Shown here: positions 16,966 to 25,244 of the stretch, in pieces
Position numbering within the stretch: position 1 is the stretch's first letter
Layout: each line of letters starts with the position of its first letter
Assembly (NCBI RefSeq): GCF_000244915.1
Contig: NZ_CM001442.1
Location: 5,704,001-5,768,000, forward strand
Length of the DNA: 64,000 nt
Reading direction: 5' to 3'
Source: Bradyrhizobium sp. WSM471
GTDB lineage: Bacteria > Pseudomonadota > Alphaproteobacteria > Rhizobiales > Xanthobacteraceae
Made by a program: the position numbers and the translations under genes
Notes under the pieces: generated by a model
What the model was told of the DNA's origin: nothing
The model's database searches: none
The model's input: the letters and a program-made list of their open reading frames with translations, nothing else

Positions 16966-18258
16966 CTAGCCCTTGTAGCCCATCAGCAGGCGGGGCAGCC
17001 ACAGCGAGAAGGCGGGGACGTAGGTCACGAACATCAGAGCTGCGATCAGGGCCGCGTAGAACGGCAGGATGGTGCGCATCACCGCGCCCACCGAGATGCC
17101 GCCGATGGCGCAGCCCACGAACTGGGTGGTCCCGACCGGCGGGGTGTTCAGCCCCAGCGCGCAGTTGATCAGCATCAGCATTCCGAACTGCACCGGATCC
17201 ATGCCCGCCTTCATCGCGATCGGCAGGAAGATGGGCGTGCAGATCAGGATGGTCGCTGCCATGTCCATGAACGTGCCCAGCACGAACAGGATGACGTTGA
17301 TGAGCAGGAAGATGACCCAGGGCTGCGTCGAGACCCTGCTCATCATCTCGCCGGCGAAGTCGGCCACCTCGTAAAGTCCCATCAGATACTGGAACATGGT
17401 GGAAACGCCGATCAGCAGCAGCACCACGCCCGTCGTCTTCACCGCCTTGGCCGCGGCGCCCAGGAAGTTCGGCAAGGTCATCGTGCGGTAGATGAAGAAC
17501 GTCAGCAGGATCGTGTAGGTGACCGCGACGGCCGCGGACTCGGTCGCCGTGAACACGCCCGACAGGATGCCTGAAAGGATGATGCCGACGATCAGAAGGC
17601 CGGGCAGAGCGGCGGCGAACGAACGAAAAACTGCGGGCCAGCCCGGGAACTTGCCGGCCGGATAGCCGCGCTTCACCGCCACCGCGTAAGCGGCGACCAG
17701 CATGCACACCATCAGCACCAGCGCCGGCAGGAGGCCGGCGGCGATCAGCGCGCCGATCGAGACCTTGCCGCCGGCGGCGAGCGCATAGATGATCATGTTG
17801 TGACTGGTCGGCATCAGTGCTCCGACCAGCGAAGCATGGGTGGTGACGTTGACGGCGTAGTCGGTGTCGAAACCTTCCTTTTTCATCATGGGGATCATCA
17901 CGGCCCCCATCGCCGACACGTCGGCAACTGGCGAGCCGGACACGCCGCCGAACAGCGTGCAGGCGACCACGTTCGACATGCCGAGCCCGCCGCGGATGTG
18001 TCCGACGAGATTCTTGGCGAGCTGCACGATCTTGTCGGCGACGCCGCCATGCAGCATCAGCTCACCGCTGAAGACGAAGAACGGGATGGCGAGGAAGGAG
18101 AAGATGTTCATCCCCGACATCATCTGCTGGAAGATGACCGCGACCGGCAGGCCTTCGTAGAAGATGGTGCAAATCGCCGAGAGGCCGATCGCGAAGGCGA
18201 CGGGGACGCCGAGGACCAGGAAGCCGAAAAAAGTGGCGCCGAGGATGATCAGTTCCAT
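16966..18258 (-). CDS. dctM: TRAP transporter large permease DctM
   Basis: This is the 430-residue, about 12-helix subunit of a TRAP transporter, which uses a sodium gradient to import the solute delivered by DctP. The N-terminus MELIILGATFFGFLVLGVPV, the GGVSGSPVADVSAMGAVMIP segment and GLNTPPVGTTQFVGCAIGGI near the C-terminus are diagnostic for DctM. Its start overlaps the dctQ stop by 10 bp. The order dctP-dctQ-dctM-SDR is read leftwards. Confidence 0.95.
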   Translation of the reverse strand: MELIILGATFFGFLVLGVPVAFAIGLSAICTIFYEGLPVAVIFQQMMSGMNIFSFLAIPFFVFSGELMLHGGVADKIVQLAKNLVGHIRGGLGMSNVVACTLFGGVSGSPVADVSAMGAVMIPMMKKEGFDTDYAVNVTTHASLVGALMPTSHNMIIYALAAGGKVSIGALIAAGLLPALVLMVCMLVAAYAVAVKRGYPAGKFPGWPAVFRSFAAALPGLLIVGIILSGILSGVFTATESAAVAVTYTILLTFFIYRTMTLPNFLGAAAKAVKTTGVVLLLIGVSTMFQYLMGLYEVADFAGEMMSRVSTQPWVIFLLINVILFVLGTFMDMAATILICTPIFLPIAMKAGMDPVQFGMLMLINCALGLNTPPVGTTQFVGCAIGGISVGAVMRTILPFYAALIAALMFVTYVPAFSLWLPRLLMGYKG

Positions 18259-18797
18259 GAGGGGACGACCTCTTCGCCGCGCAGGAGAGCGATGATGTGC
18301 TCGATTGAAAAGGAGACGATCAGGACGCCGGAGGCGATCAGCGGCACGTAGCGGATGACCTCGGGCAGGCCGAGATTGGGGATCTTCACGGTTCCGACCG
18401 ACGCTCCGAGGATCCAGCCGTTATAGGCCATCGCAAGGCCGAACCCGGCGACCAGGACGTGGATCACAAGCTCGATCTTCTCCCGCGCGTGGTCCGGCAG
18501 CATCACCAGCAAACTGTCCATGCCGATATGCCCGGCATCGCGCACGCCGACGGCGGCGCCGATCAACGTGACATACAGGATCAGAACCAACGCAAGGTTC
18601 TCCGTCCAGGTCGGGCTGGAATTGAGCACGTAACGTCCGAACACCTGGTAGAAGACGATGGTGACGATGACGAGCAGCCCGGTCACCGACAGATACATCC
18701 CTAGCCGAGCGACGGGAGCATTGATCCGGGACAGCAAGCCGGTGGACGGGCGTCCGGCTACGTCCAGTTCGTGGTCTGCGACGTGAGGGTCTGTCAT
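18249..18797 (-). CDS. dctQ: TRAP transporter small permease DctQ
   Basis: This is the four-helix small membrane subunit of the TRAP transporter, 182 residues from the ATG at 18797. The helices are around SVTGLLVIVTIVFYQVFGRY, TENLALVLILYVTLIGAAVG and two more; the phrase FGRYVLNSSPTWTENLAL is typical of DctQ. The start is supported by AAGGAGA five bases upstream. That ribosome-binding segment is part of an exact 12-bp tandem repeat (CAAGTCTCCTTG on the + strand, 18799-18822). Confidence 0.92.
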   Translation of the reverse strand: MTDPHVADHELDVAGRPSTGLLSRINAPVARLGMYLSVTGLLVIVTIVFYQVFGRYVLNSSPTWTENLALVLILYVTLIGAAVGVRDAGHIGMDSLLVMLPDHAREKIELVIHVLVAGFGLAMAYNGWILGASVGTVKIPNLGLPEVIRYVPLIASGVLIVSFSIEHIIALLRGEEVVPSWN

Positions 18798-18798
18798 C

Positions 18799-18822
18799 CA
18801 AGTCTCCTTGCAAGTCTCCTTG
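18799..18822. repeat. Exact 12-bp tandem duplication of the dctQ ribosome-binding segment
   Basis: CAAGTCTCCTTG occurs twice without spacing at 18799-18810 and 18811-18822. On the minus strand each copy supplies AAGGAGA, so dctQ has two Shine-Dalgarno sequences in tandem; the nearer one is correctly spaced for the ATG at 18797. Confidence 0.8.
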
Positions 18823-18834
18823 CGCGCGTCCAAT

Positions 18835-18876
18835 GCGTCGGTCCGGCGTCGCCAGTCGGCAACGCCGGACCGACGC
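18835..18876 (-). terminator. Strong hairpin between dctP and dctQ
   Basis: A perfect 15-bp stem (18835-18849 with 18862-18876, arm ACGCCGGACCGACGC) closes a 12-base loop. It starts 7 bp past the dctP stop and has no T-run, so it is more likely a 3'-end stabiliser or attenuator inside the dctPQM message than a full terminator. It would favour excess receptor over permease. Confidence 0.7.
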
Positions 18877-18883
18877 TATGGCC

Positions 18884-19855
18884 TTACTTCGTGTCCTGGA
18901 TACGCTTGACGAGGCTCTTCAGCTTCTCGTCACCCGCGAACTTGTCGTACACAGGCTTCATCGCGTCGACGAATTCCTTCTTGTTGGCGATCGTCACGAC
19001 TTGAACGCCGGCCGCTTCGACGGTCTTGCGGGACGCCTGCTCGCGCTCGTCCCAGAGCTTGCGCATGACGGGCACTGATTCCTTGGCCGCCTTGCGGACC
19101 ATCGCCTGATCTTCCTTGCTCAGCGTGTCCCAGACCGTCTTGGACATCACGAGAACTTCGGGCGCCAGGGAGTGCTCGGTGATGTTGTAGAACTTGGCGG
19201 CCTCGAAGTGGCGCGAGGACTCGTAAGACGGCCAGTTGTTCTCGGCAGCGTCCACCAGACCGGTCTTGAGAGCAGTATAGACCTCGCCATACGGCATCGG
19301 GGTGGGATTGGCCCCGAGGCTCTGGATCATGCCGACCCACAGGTCGGATTGCTGGACGCGAATTTTCAGGCCCTTGACGTCCGCGAGCGACTTGATCGGA
19401 GCCTTGACGGTGTAAATGGACCGCGCGCCGCTGTCATAATAGGCGAGGCCGACCAGGCCTGCGGGCGCCATGGCCGCCAGGATCTCGTCGCCGATCGGCC
19501 CGTCAAGGACGGTGCGCATGTGCTGCGTGTCCCGGAAGATGAAGGGCAGGCACAACACGATCGTTTCCGGCACGAAGTTGTTCAAGGGCGATGCGTTGAT
19601 CCGCATCATGTCGAGGGCGCCGATCTTGAGCTGCTCGATGGTGTCCTTCTCAGAGCCCAGCGCACCGTTGGGGAACACCTTCACGCCGAGCTTGCCGCCG
19701 CTCGCCGCGGCGAGCTGCTTGCCCATGAACTTGACGGCCTCGACGGTCGGATAATCGGCGGGGTGGACGTCGGCGGAACGGAAATCGCGTGCGGTCGCCA
19801 AGGGGGCTGAGACCGCCAGCAGAGCGGCTGCGACGATGCCGGTGAGTATCTTCAT
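18884..19855 (-). CDS. dctP: TRAP transporter solute receptor DctP
   Basis: This is the periplasmic receptor of the TRAP transporter, 323 residues. The signal peptide is MKILTGIVAAALLAVSAPLA with cleavage after ATA. DctP-family features are KMLG-like SGGKLGVKVFPNGALGSEKD, the conserved arginine region DVKGLKIRVQQSDLWVGMIQ, and PYGEVYTALKTGLVDAAENN. The conserved arginine in GLKIRVQ normally salt-bridges a carboxylate, so the solute is probably an organic acid. A GAGGAAG site precedes the ATG. It heads the dctPQM-SDR unit. Confidence 0.95.
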   Translation of the reverse strand: MKILTGIVAAALLAVSAPLATARDFRSADVHPADYPTVEAVKFMGKQLAAASGGKLGVKVFPNGALGSEKDTIEQLKIGALDMMRINASPLNNFVPETIVLCLPFIFRDTQHMRTVLDGPIGDEILAAMAPAGLVGLAYYDSGARSIYTVKAPIKSLADVKGLKIRVQQSDLWVGMIQSLGANPTPMPYGEVYTALKTGLVDAAENNWPSYESSRHFEAAKFYNITEHSLAPEVLVMSKTVWDTLSKEDQAMVRKAAKESVPVMRKLWDEREQASRKTVEAAGVQVVTIANKKEFVDAMKPVYDKFAGDEKLKSLVKRIQDTK

Positions 19856-20179
19856 CTGGGCTTCCTCCTGAGTTGATTATGTCGTTGGGCAGATGTTGCG
19901 GGCCGCCTTTGGGTCGCTCCACTTCCGGTGGGAAGTCAAGCGCCATTGTCGTCCCTAGGGCGCGCGGCATTCTCTGTCCAAGCCAAATCCGGCATCGATC
20001 AATGCTAGAGTTGCATCGATGGATCAGACCGGCCTTGGGCAGACAACCGGCTCATCGTCCTGTTTTTCCGAAATCACCTGCCGTCGGCCGCGGGAAGTGT
20101 TCATGCGCGTTGCTTGACGCCCCCGGTGCGGCCCCCTCAAGATGCTGCGAACCAAAACGGACCATCCCGGGGAATGCCC
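19856..20179. other. Intergenic region between dctP and the cyclase gene
   Basis: This divergent spacer of about 324 bp must hold promoters for both directions. I see two direct copies of GCATCGAT at 19992-19999 and 20013-20020, spaced by 21 bp (two helical turns), which could be a regulator site. No gene or RNA element can be supported here. Confidence 0.5.
20114..20142 (+). promoter_or_regulatory. Possible sigma-70-type promoter for the cyclase gene
   Basis: TTGACG at 20114-20119 matches a -35 element; 17 bp later TCAAGA at 20137-20142 is a weak -10. The expected transcript start is near 20150, giving a leader of about 30 bases. Confidence 0.35.
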
Positions 20180-20956
20180 ATGCCGCGGAAGCTGATCGAC
20201 ATCTCCGTGCCGCTCAGAAACGACGTGACGGCGGATCCGCCGGGCAATCACCCGACGATCCAGTACATCGATCACCAGCAGGGCCTGCCGCGGATGCTGC
20301 AGTTCTTCGACGGCCTCACGGCACCGGACCTGCCGGACGGCAAGGGCTGGGCGGTCGAGCAGGTCTCGCTGTCGACCCATAACGGCACGCATCTCGATGC
20401 GCCCTGGCATTTCCATCCGACCATGAATCGCGGCGAGCGGTCATGGACGATCGACGAAGTCCCGCTGGAATGGTGCTTTCAGCCCGGCGTGAAGCTCGAC
20501 TTCCGGCATCTTCCCGACGGCTACGTGGCGAGCGCCGACGACGTCGAGAAGGAGTTGAGGAGGATCGGGCACGCGCTGTCGCCGCTTGAGATCGTCGTCG
20601 TCAACACTGGTGCCGGCGCCAAGTTCGGCCAAGCCGACTATGTCAGCTCAGGCTGCGGCATGGGCTATGAGGCCACCATGTATCTGCTCGAACGCGGCGT
20701 GCGGCTGACCGGCACCGACGGCTGGAGCTGGGACGCGCCTTTCGTCCATACCGCGAAGAAATATGCCGAAACGAAAGATGCCGGCCTGATCTGGGAGGGC
20801 CACAAGGCAGGGCGGCACATCGGCTATTGCCATCTCGAGAAGCTGCACAATCTCGACCAGCTGCCTTCGACCGGCTTCACCGTCTCGTGCTTTCCAGTGA
20901 AGATCGAGCGGGCCTCCGCGGGCTGGACCCGCGCCGTGGCGATCATCGACAGCTAG
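20180..20956 (+). CDS. Cyclase-family (kynurenine formamidase-like) metal hydrolase
   Basis: This 258-residue protein belongs to the cyclase / KynB-like family of metal-dependent amidohydrolases. The metal-binding motif is STHNGTHLDAPWHF (HxGTHxDxPxH type) around residue 73, and VVNTGAGAKFG plus SSGCGMGYEA follow. I chose the ATG at 20180, eight bases after GGGGA; an ATG at 20174 is also in frame but too close to that site. The gene is divergent from dctP and its stop shares CTAG with the convergent Crp gene. The reaction could be hydrolysis of a formyl-amide or a lactone-like ring; the substrate is not known. Confidence 0.88.
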   Translation: MPRKLIDISVPLRNDVTADPPGNHPTIQYIDHQQGLPRMLQFFDGLTAPDLPDGKGWAVEQVSLSTHNGTHLDAPWHFHPTMNRGERSWTIDEVPLEWCFQPGVKLDFRHLPDGYVASADDVEKELRRIGHALSPLEIVVVNTGAGAKFGQADYVSSGCGMGYEATMYLLERGVRLTGTDGWSWDAPFVHTAKKYAETKDAGLIWEGHKAGRHIGYCHLEKLHNLDQLPSTGFTVSCFPVKIERASAGWTRAVAIIDS

Positions 20957-21681
20957 CTGTCGAGCCCGCTCTCGGCGAGTTCACGCAAGGCATCCATGTC
21001 GAGCACGACGATGGCGCCGTGCTCGAGCCGAACCCAGTTGCGGCCCGCCCAGGCGCGCAATTGCTTGTTGATGCTCTCGCGCGTCATCCCCACCATCTCG
21101 CTGATCTCCTGCTGCGTGATGGCAAGCGTGCCGCTGCCGGAGTCGAACTTGCGCTCTTCGGTGAGGCCGAGCAGCGCGCTCGCGAGCCGGCCCGGCAGAT
21201 TTTGCAGGATCACCTGCTCGACCTGCTGGCTGGTCCAGCGCAGGCGCGCGCAGAGCAGCTCGATGAATTTCATTGCGAGCGCCGGCTGGCTCTTCACGAA
21301 CGGCAGGAAGTCCCGGCGATCGATGATGTAGAGCTCGCAATTGGTGTTGGCGGTCGCATCGGCCGACCTCGGGGCGCCGTCGAGCACCGCGATTTCGCCG
21401 AAGATCTCTCCGGGACCGATCAGATTGAGAATGGCGTTACGGCCGTCGGGCGACGAAGAGGAAATCTTCACCGTCCCTGTGATCACCGCGAACAGATTGT
21501 TGCCGGGATCGCCCTTGGCAGCGATCGTCGCGCCGCGCTTCACCGTGGTGTGCTTGGCGTAACGGCAGAGCTGATCCAGCGCCTCCGGCTCCAGATCCGC
21601 AAAGATCGGGTGCTTGCGCAGGACCGATAATTTATTCCCCGCCGCTTGTCGGGGGTCGTCGCCGGTCTTGTCCTGAGGCAC
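20953..21681 (-). CDS. Crp/Fnr-family transcriptional regulator
   Basis: This 242-residue regulator has an N-terminal cyclic-nucleotide-type beta-barrel (GDPGNNLFAVITGTVKISSS, IGPGEIFGEIAVLDGAPRSA) and a C-terminal winged helix ITQQEISEMVGMTRESINKQ. It lacks an FNR-like cysteine cluster, and its barrel resembles the Crp-type RSADATAN segment more than FixK. The start is GTG at 21681, preceded by AGGAG. Its stop codon overlaps the convergent cyclase stop. The recognition helix (TRESINK) differs from the ETVSR of the FNR-type regulator at 22181, so the two should bind different sites. Confidence 0.9.
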   Translation of the reverse strand: MPQDKTGDDPRQAAGNKLSVLRKHPIFADLEPEALDQLCRYAKHTTVKRGATIAAKGDPGNNLFAVITGTVKISSSSPDGRNAILNLIGPGEIFGEIAVLDGAPRSADATANTNCELYIIDRRDFLPFVKSQPALAMKFIELLCARLRWTSQQVEQVILQNLPGRLASALLGLTEERKFDSGSGTLAITQQEISEMVGMTRESINKQLRAWAGRNWVRLEHGAIVVLDMDALRELAESGLDS

Positions 21682-21956
21682 GCCACTGGGCTCCTAAGAC
21701 TGCGAGGCACTGGGGTCCCTGCGTAGTCAGTGTAGCCCAGTTTTTCAACCGGAAAGCATGCTAGCTGTTTGAGGCAAACGCAGCGAAAATGCCGCGGTTC
21801 AGGCGCGAAGCCGGCATCCGAAGGGTGAGCCAATGCGTCCCTGTCGATGCAGAGTTGCAAGCGCCGCACGCCGCCTTGCGTTGAAGCGCTGCCAACCGTC
21901 CCGAGCTCGCACGGTATAGCCCGCGCCGCGGGCGCCTCAAAATGCGACCGTGATTC

Positions 21957-22091
21957 TCAGGAGCTAGGACGCTTGACGTCTGACTTGAGCCGGCCTGGAC
22001 TGGTTTGCCGGTCTGCCCAGACCAGTGCCCCGGCGAATGTGACAAAGATTGCCACGACAAAGATGCTCATAAGCAACGCGTCAGCCGGCAT
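21957..22091 (-). CDS. Small single-helix membrane protein, 44 residues
   Basis: The product is MPADALLMSIFVVAIFVTFA followed by GALVWADRQTSPGRLKSDVK and a short tail. One membrane helix covers about residues 5-25, with a basic cytoplasmic tail. The start is supported by GGGGAGGG just upstream of the ATG at 22091. A perfect TTGAT-N4-ATCAA box is centred 59.5 bp upstream, which would put the transcript start about 18 bases before the ATG if activation is at -41.5. I cannot name the family. A role as a small accessory subunit in low-oxygen respiration or envelope function is inference. The 275 bp between this gene and the Crp gene hold nothing I can support. Confidence 0.7.
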   Translation of the reverse strand: MPADALLMSIFVVAIFVTFAGALVWADRQTSPGRLKSDVKRPSS

Positions 22092-22143
22092 GATGCCCTC
22101 CCCTGTGGTTTCAGGCATTATCTGAGGCACGCGGCCGAACGCA

Positions 22144-22157
22144 TTGATCCCGATCAA
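22144..22157. promoter_or_regulatory. FNR/FixK box upstream of the 44-residue membrane protein
   Basis: TTGATCCCGATCAA matches the TTGAT-N4-ATCAA consensus perfectly. It lies downstream of the FNR-type gene stop and upstream of the small gene at 22091, so it gives that gene its own promoter. Confidence 0.8.
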
Positions 22158-22180
22158 AATCGAGCCGCGCTGCGTCGGAA

Positions 22181-22891
22181 TCAGGCTGCGGCCAGGGCCT
22201 CGACCTTCGCCGGATCGAGCAGGCTGATCCCGCCATGAATGATCTCGATCACGCCGTGGCGCTCCAGCTTGGTGAAGGTGCGGCTGACGGTCTCGATGGT
22301 CAGGCCGAGGTAGTCGGCGATGTCCTGGCGGCTCATCGGAAGCGGAACCGTGTCCGACGCCCCCTTCAGCGAGACCAGCCGCTCGCGCCAGCCGAGCAGA
22401 AAGGCCGCAACCTTTTCGTCCGCCGAACGGCGACCCAGCAGGACCATGTGGTCCCGGGCCTGGTTCAGCTCGCAAATTGCCAGTTCGTTGATCCGCCTGA
22501 GGAGGTGCAGCCGCTCCTCGATGAAACGGCCGAAGGGTGCCTTAGCGAACTGGCATACGGTCACCGCGCCGATCGCATCGGCCGAAAAATTGTGCCTGCC
22601 CGAAACATTCATCCCCAGGAAATCGCCGGGCAAGGCAAAGCCCACGATCTGCCGGCGGCCGTCGGTCAGCAGCTTGTACAGCCGCATGACGCCCTCAACG
22701 AGATTGTAGAACGAGGTCGTGATGTCCTCCTCGGAGAACACAGTCTCGCCTGAGGAAAAATGGACGCGCCGGCCGAGATGCTCGAATTCCCGAAGCTCGA
22801 CCGCATCCAGCGACGAACAAACCGCCGATGCGCGGACAGCGCAATCGCTGCAGAGCTGCCAGTTCGGCTCAATCGTGACTACGGGCTTCAT
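22181..22891 (-). CDS. fnrN: FNR-type oxygen-responsive regulator (FnrN-like)
   Basis: This 236-residue Crp/Fnr regulator carries the cysteines of an oxygen-labile [4Fe-4S] cluster: C14, C17 and C25 in LCSDCAVRASAVC, plus C113 in TVCQF. The DNA-recognition helix is MSRQDIADYLGLTIETVSRT, with the E-x2-S-R residues (E200, S203, R204) that read TTGAT half-sites. FixK proteins lack this cysteine set, so it is closer to FnrN. I chose the ATG at 22891, preceded by GGAG; upstream ATGs at 22918 and 22963 are in frame. A TTGAC-N4-ATCAA box centred 85.5 bp upstream could mediate autoregulation. It probably controls the boxed genes through 36811. Confidence 0.92.
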   Translation of the reverse strand: MKPVVTIEPNWQLCSDCAVRASAVCSSLDAVELREFEHLGRRVHFSSGETVFSEEDITTSFYNLVEGVMRLYKLLTDGRRQIVGFALPGDFLGMNVSGRHNFSADAIGAVTVCQFAKAPFGRFIEERLHLLRRINELAICELNQARDHMVLLGRRSADEKVAAFLLGWRERLVSLKGASDTVPLPMSRQDIADYLGLTIETVSRTFTKLERHGVIEIIHGGISLLDPAKVEALAAA

Positions 22892-22969
22892 CGACCGCTC
22901 CAAGCGCCGGGTGCCCATCAGGCCCATTCCGTCGCGCGGCTGCATTTTACTGCACTGCGCCAAAGCCGG

Positions 22970-22983
22970 TTGACCCAGATCAA
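22970..22983. promoter_or_regulatory. FNR/FixK box between fnrN and cytochrome c
   Basis: TTGACCCAGATCAA sits in the divergent spacer. It is centred 63.5 bp before the cytochrome c ATG, the distance expected for activation at -41.5 with a 22-base leader, and 85.5 bp before the fnrN start. Confidence 0.75.
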
Positions 22984-23039
22984 TTTTGGAGGGAATCCCC
23001 GCCCTATTCTTCTCCCAGACATAAACGGGGCCACTTTAC

Positions 23040-23357
23040 ATGCTGCTAGGAACGCTGCGTCACGGGTTGATCGGGTTGCTTCTGATGACGCCTGCCCTGG
23101 CTGCCCCGACCGCCGAACAACGCGGCAAGACCTTTGCGCGAGCCAATTGCGCGCGCTGCCACGCGATCGACCGTGCGTCGAACAGTCCGCTCAAGATCGC
23201 ACCGCCGCTGCGGGCCCTGCACCAGCGCTATCCGATCGAGAGCCTTGGGGAGGCGCTGGCCGAGGGCATCAACACCGGCCACGCCGACATGCCGGCCTTC
23301 GAGCTCAGTCCGGACCAGATCCACGATCTCCTGTCCTACCTCAAGACCCTGGAATAG
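23040..23357 (+). CDS. Small periplasmic cytochrome c
   Basis: This 105-residue protein has a Sec signal peptide (hydrophobic stretch LIGLLLMTPALA) and one class I haem site, C37-A-R-C40-H41. The likely distal methionine ligand is M84 in GHADMPAFELS. The C-terminal helix HDLLSYLKTLE is typical of small cytochromes c. An FNR box lies upstream at normal activation distance, so it probably serves electron transfer at low oxygen, for example to a terminal oxidase or denitrification enzyme, but the partner is not encoded here. It converges with the MlaD gene, 6 bp apart. Confidence 0.92.
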   Translation: MLLGTLRHGLIGLLLMTPALAAPTAEQRGKTFARANCARCHAIDRASNSPLKIAPPLRALHQRYPIESLGEALAEGINTGHADMPAFELSPDQIHDLLSYLKTLE

Positions 23358-23363
23358 CCGGCG

Positions 23364-24467
23364 TCACACCGCCTGCACCGTCCAGCCGATCAGCTCCCTC
23401 GCGATGCGCGTGAAGGCCGTATCGAACGCTGCGACCGCTACGGCCGGCTCGACCTTGTCGAGCTTTTCGCTGGTCTCGACGAGACGCGAGGCAATCACCT
23501 TGCCGTTCTTGTCGACGATCCGTGCCGACAGTCCGATCTCGACCCGTGTCTCCCCTTCCGTGGCAATGCGGAAGCGCCTGATGTCGATCAGCAGCTGATA
23601 GTCCGCCTGCCCGAGATCGGCCGTGCGCAACGGCGCGTGGGCGATGTCGTAATTCTCGAAACTGTCGATCAGCCGCGCCTGCACCAGCTTGGGAATGCTG
23701 TCGGCCCAGAGGAAGTCCGCAAAGCCCGGATTATCGCCGCCGGGCGCGAACAGCATACGCTGGGTCTGCAGCATGGCGACCGCCGTCGGCTCGGGGATGG
23801 CCAGTGACGCCGAGAGCGTCTTGCCGGCCGGACCGAGGTTCTGCGGCGTGCGCAGGTCATAGGTGACTTTCTGCGCCGGCGTTCCGCCGCCGGTCATCTT
23901 CTCCAGGCCCGCCAGAATGCCGTCAATCCTGCCGGTGTTGCGCGCAAGCCCCTCGGAGAAGGTCTTGAGATTGGCGACGGTGTCCTTTAGCGGGCCCGAA
24001 TTGTCCTCCAGCACGGTGTCGACCCGCCGCAGTGCATCGCGCGCGGCCTGCGTCATGCTCTGGCCCGCACCGGCCTCGGCAATCAAGGTCGGGGGCTCGC
24101 CGGCTTTGGCGACGATGATGCCCCCCTCCAGCGTCACCACCGGCACGCCGGTCAGCCCCTGGAAATCGAGCCCGACCCTGCTGTCGGCGCGCACCGGCGT
24201 GGTTGAAGCAACCGATATCGTCGCATTGACGAAGCGTGGATTGTCCGGCGCAAGCCCGAGCTGGGTGACCTCGCCGACGCGGATGCCGTTGAACAGCACG
24301 CCGGCGCCGACCAGAAGACCGGGCACCGGGCCCTGGAATTGCACGTGATAGCTCGTGCGCGGCCCGATGCCGCCGGTGTTGTTCAGCCAATAGACGAAGC
24401 CGAACACCGCGAGGATCGCCGCCAGGACGAAACTGCCGATCAGCACGTAGGGAGCGCGGGTTTCCAT
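23364..24467 (-). CDS. MlaD-type MCE protein fused to an ABC auxiliary lipoprotein-type domain
   Basis: This 367-residue protein has an N-terminal anchor helix (YVLIGSFVLAAILAVFGFVY), an MCE domain at about residues 35-115 (GPVPGLLVGAGVLFNGIRVG, FQGLTGVPVVTLEGG) and a C-terminal region from about residue 200 that resembles PqiC/YmbA-type auxiliary lipoproteins (SIPKLVQARLIDSFENYDIA, ARIVDKNGKVIASR). In other bacteria the two parts are often separate. It is the last gene of an MlaE-MlaF-MlaD set moving lipids across the envelope. The spacer to the ATPase gene is only 3 bp. Confidence 0.85.
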   Translation of the reverse strand: METRAPYVLIGSFVLAAILAVFGFVYWLNNTGGIGPRTSYHVQFQGPVPGLLVGAGVLFNGIRVGEVTQLGLAPDNPRFVNATISVASTTPVRADSRVGLDFQGLTGVPVVTLEGGIIVAKAGEPPTLIAEAGAGQSMTQAARDALRRVDTVLEDNSGPLKDTVANLKTFSEGLARNTGRIDGILAGLEKMTGGGTPAQKVTYDLRTPQNLGPAGKTLSASLAIPEPTAVAMLQTQRMLFAPGGDNPGFADFLWADSIPKLVQARLIDSFENYDIAHAPLRTADLGQADYQLLIDIRRFRIATEGETRVEIGLSARIVDKNGKVIASRLVETSEKLDKVEPAVAVAAFDTAFTRIARELIGWTVQAV

Positions 24468-24470
24468 GTC

Positions 24471-25244
24471 TCATCTCATCTCGTGTTGCAGCATCTGCGA
24501 GCGCTTGCCATGGAAATAGGCGCGCACCCAGGGATGCTCGGATTGCAGCAGTTCGCGCATCGGACCGATCGCCACGATCTTGCCGTCGGCGAGCGCGGCG
24601 ACCCGATCGCAGACCGTGGTCAGGCTCGCCAGATCATGGGTGACCATGAACACGGTGAGGCCGAGGGTCTTTTGCAGTGTCCCGATCAGCGCATCGAAAT
24701 CGCCCGCCGCGATCGGATCGAGACCCGATGTCGGCTCGTCCAGGAAGAGGATCGGCGGATCGAGCGCGAGCGCGCGCGCCAGCGCGACGCGCTTGGTCAT
24801 GCCGCCGGATAGCTCCGCCGGATATTTATCGGCGTCCTGCGCCCGCAGCCCGACCATTTCGAGCTTGGCGATCGCGATCTCGTCCATCAGCTCCTGCGAC
24901 AGGACGAGATTTTCACGGAGCGGAAACTGGATGTTCTGCCGGACCGTCAGCGAGGAGAACAGCGCGCCCTGCTGGAACAGGATGCCCCATGTCGTGGCCG
25001 CGCCTTCGGTGCGGCCGCCGATTGGCCGTCCCGTGACCTCGATGGTGCCGCCTTGGCGCGGGATGAGGCCGATGATGGTTCGCATCAGCACCGACTTGCC
25101 GCCACCCGACGCCCCCACGAGCCCGAGGATTTCACCCCGGCGCACGTCGAGCGTCAGATGATCGAGCACGGTCTGCCGGCCGAAGCCGACCACGAGGTCG
25201 CGGACGCGGATCGCGAACTGCTCTTGCGATTCGCCCATGATCAC
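24471..25244 (-). CDS. MlaF-type ABC transporter ATP-binding protein
   Basis: This 257-residue ATPase powers the MCE lipid transporter. It shows Walker A GASGGGKS near residue 39, the signature YPAELSGGMTKRVALARAL, and Walker B PPILFLDEPTSGLDP. The chosen GTG at 25244 overlaps the stop of the permease gene (GTGA), indicating coupling; an ATG at 25238 (MGESQEQF) is the alternative. The gene sits between the MlaE-like permease and the MlaD-like protein. Confidence 0.93.
   Translation of the reverse strand: MIMGESQEQFAIRVRDLVVGFGRQTVLDHLTLDVRRGEILGLVGASGGGKSVLMRTIIGLIPRQGGTIEVTGRPIGGRTEGAATTWGILFQQGALFSSLTVRQNIQFPLRENLVLSQELMDEIAIAKLEMVGLRAQDADKYPAELSGGMTKRVALARALALDPPILFLDEPTSGLDPIAAGDFDALIGTLQKTLGLTVFMVTHDLASLTTVCDRVAALADGKIVAIGPMRELLQSEHPWVRAYFHGKRSQMLQHEMR

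Noticed and set aside
21682..21956. Short open frames in the spacer between the Crp gene and the small membrane protein gene
   Set aside because: None has a convincing ribosome binding site or recognisable sequence, and the frames conflict with one another.
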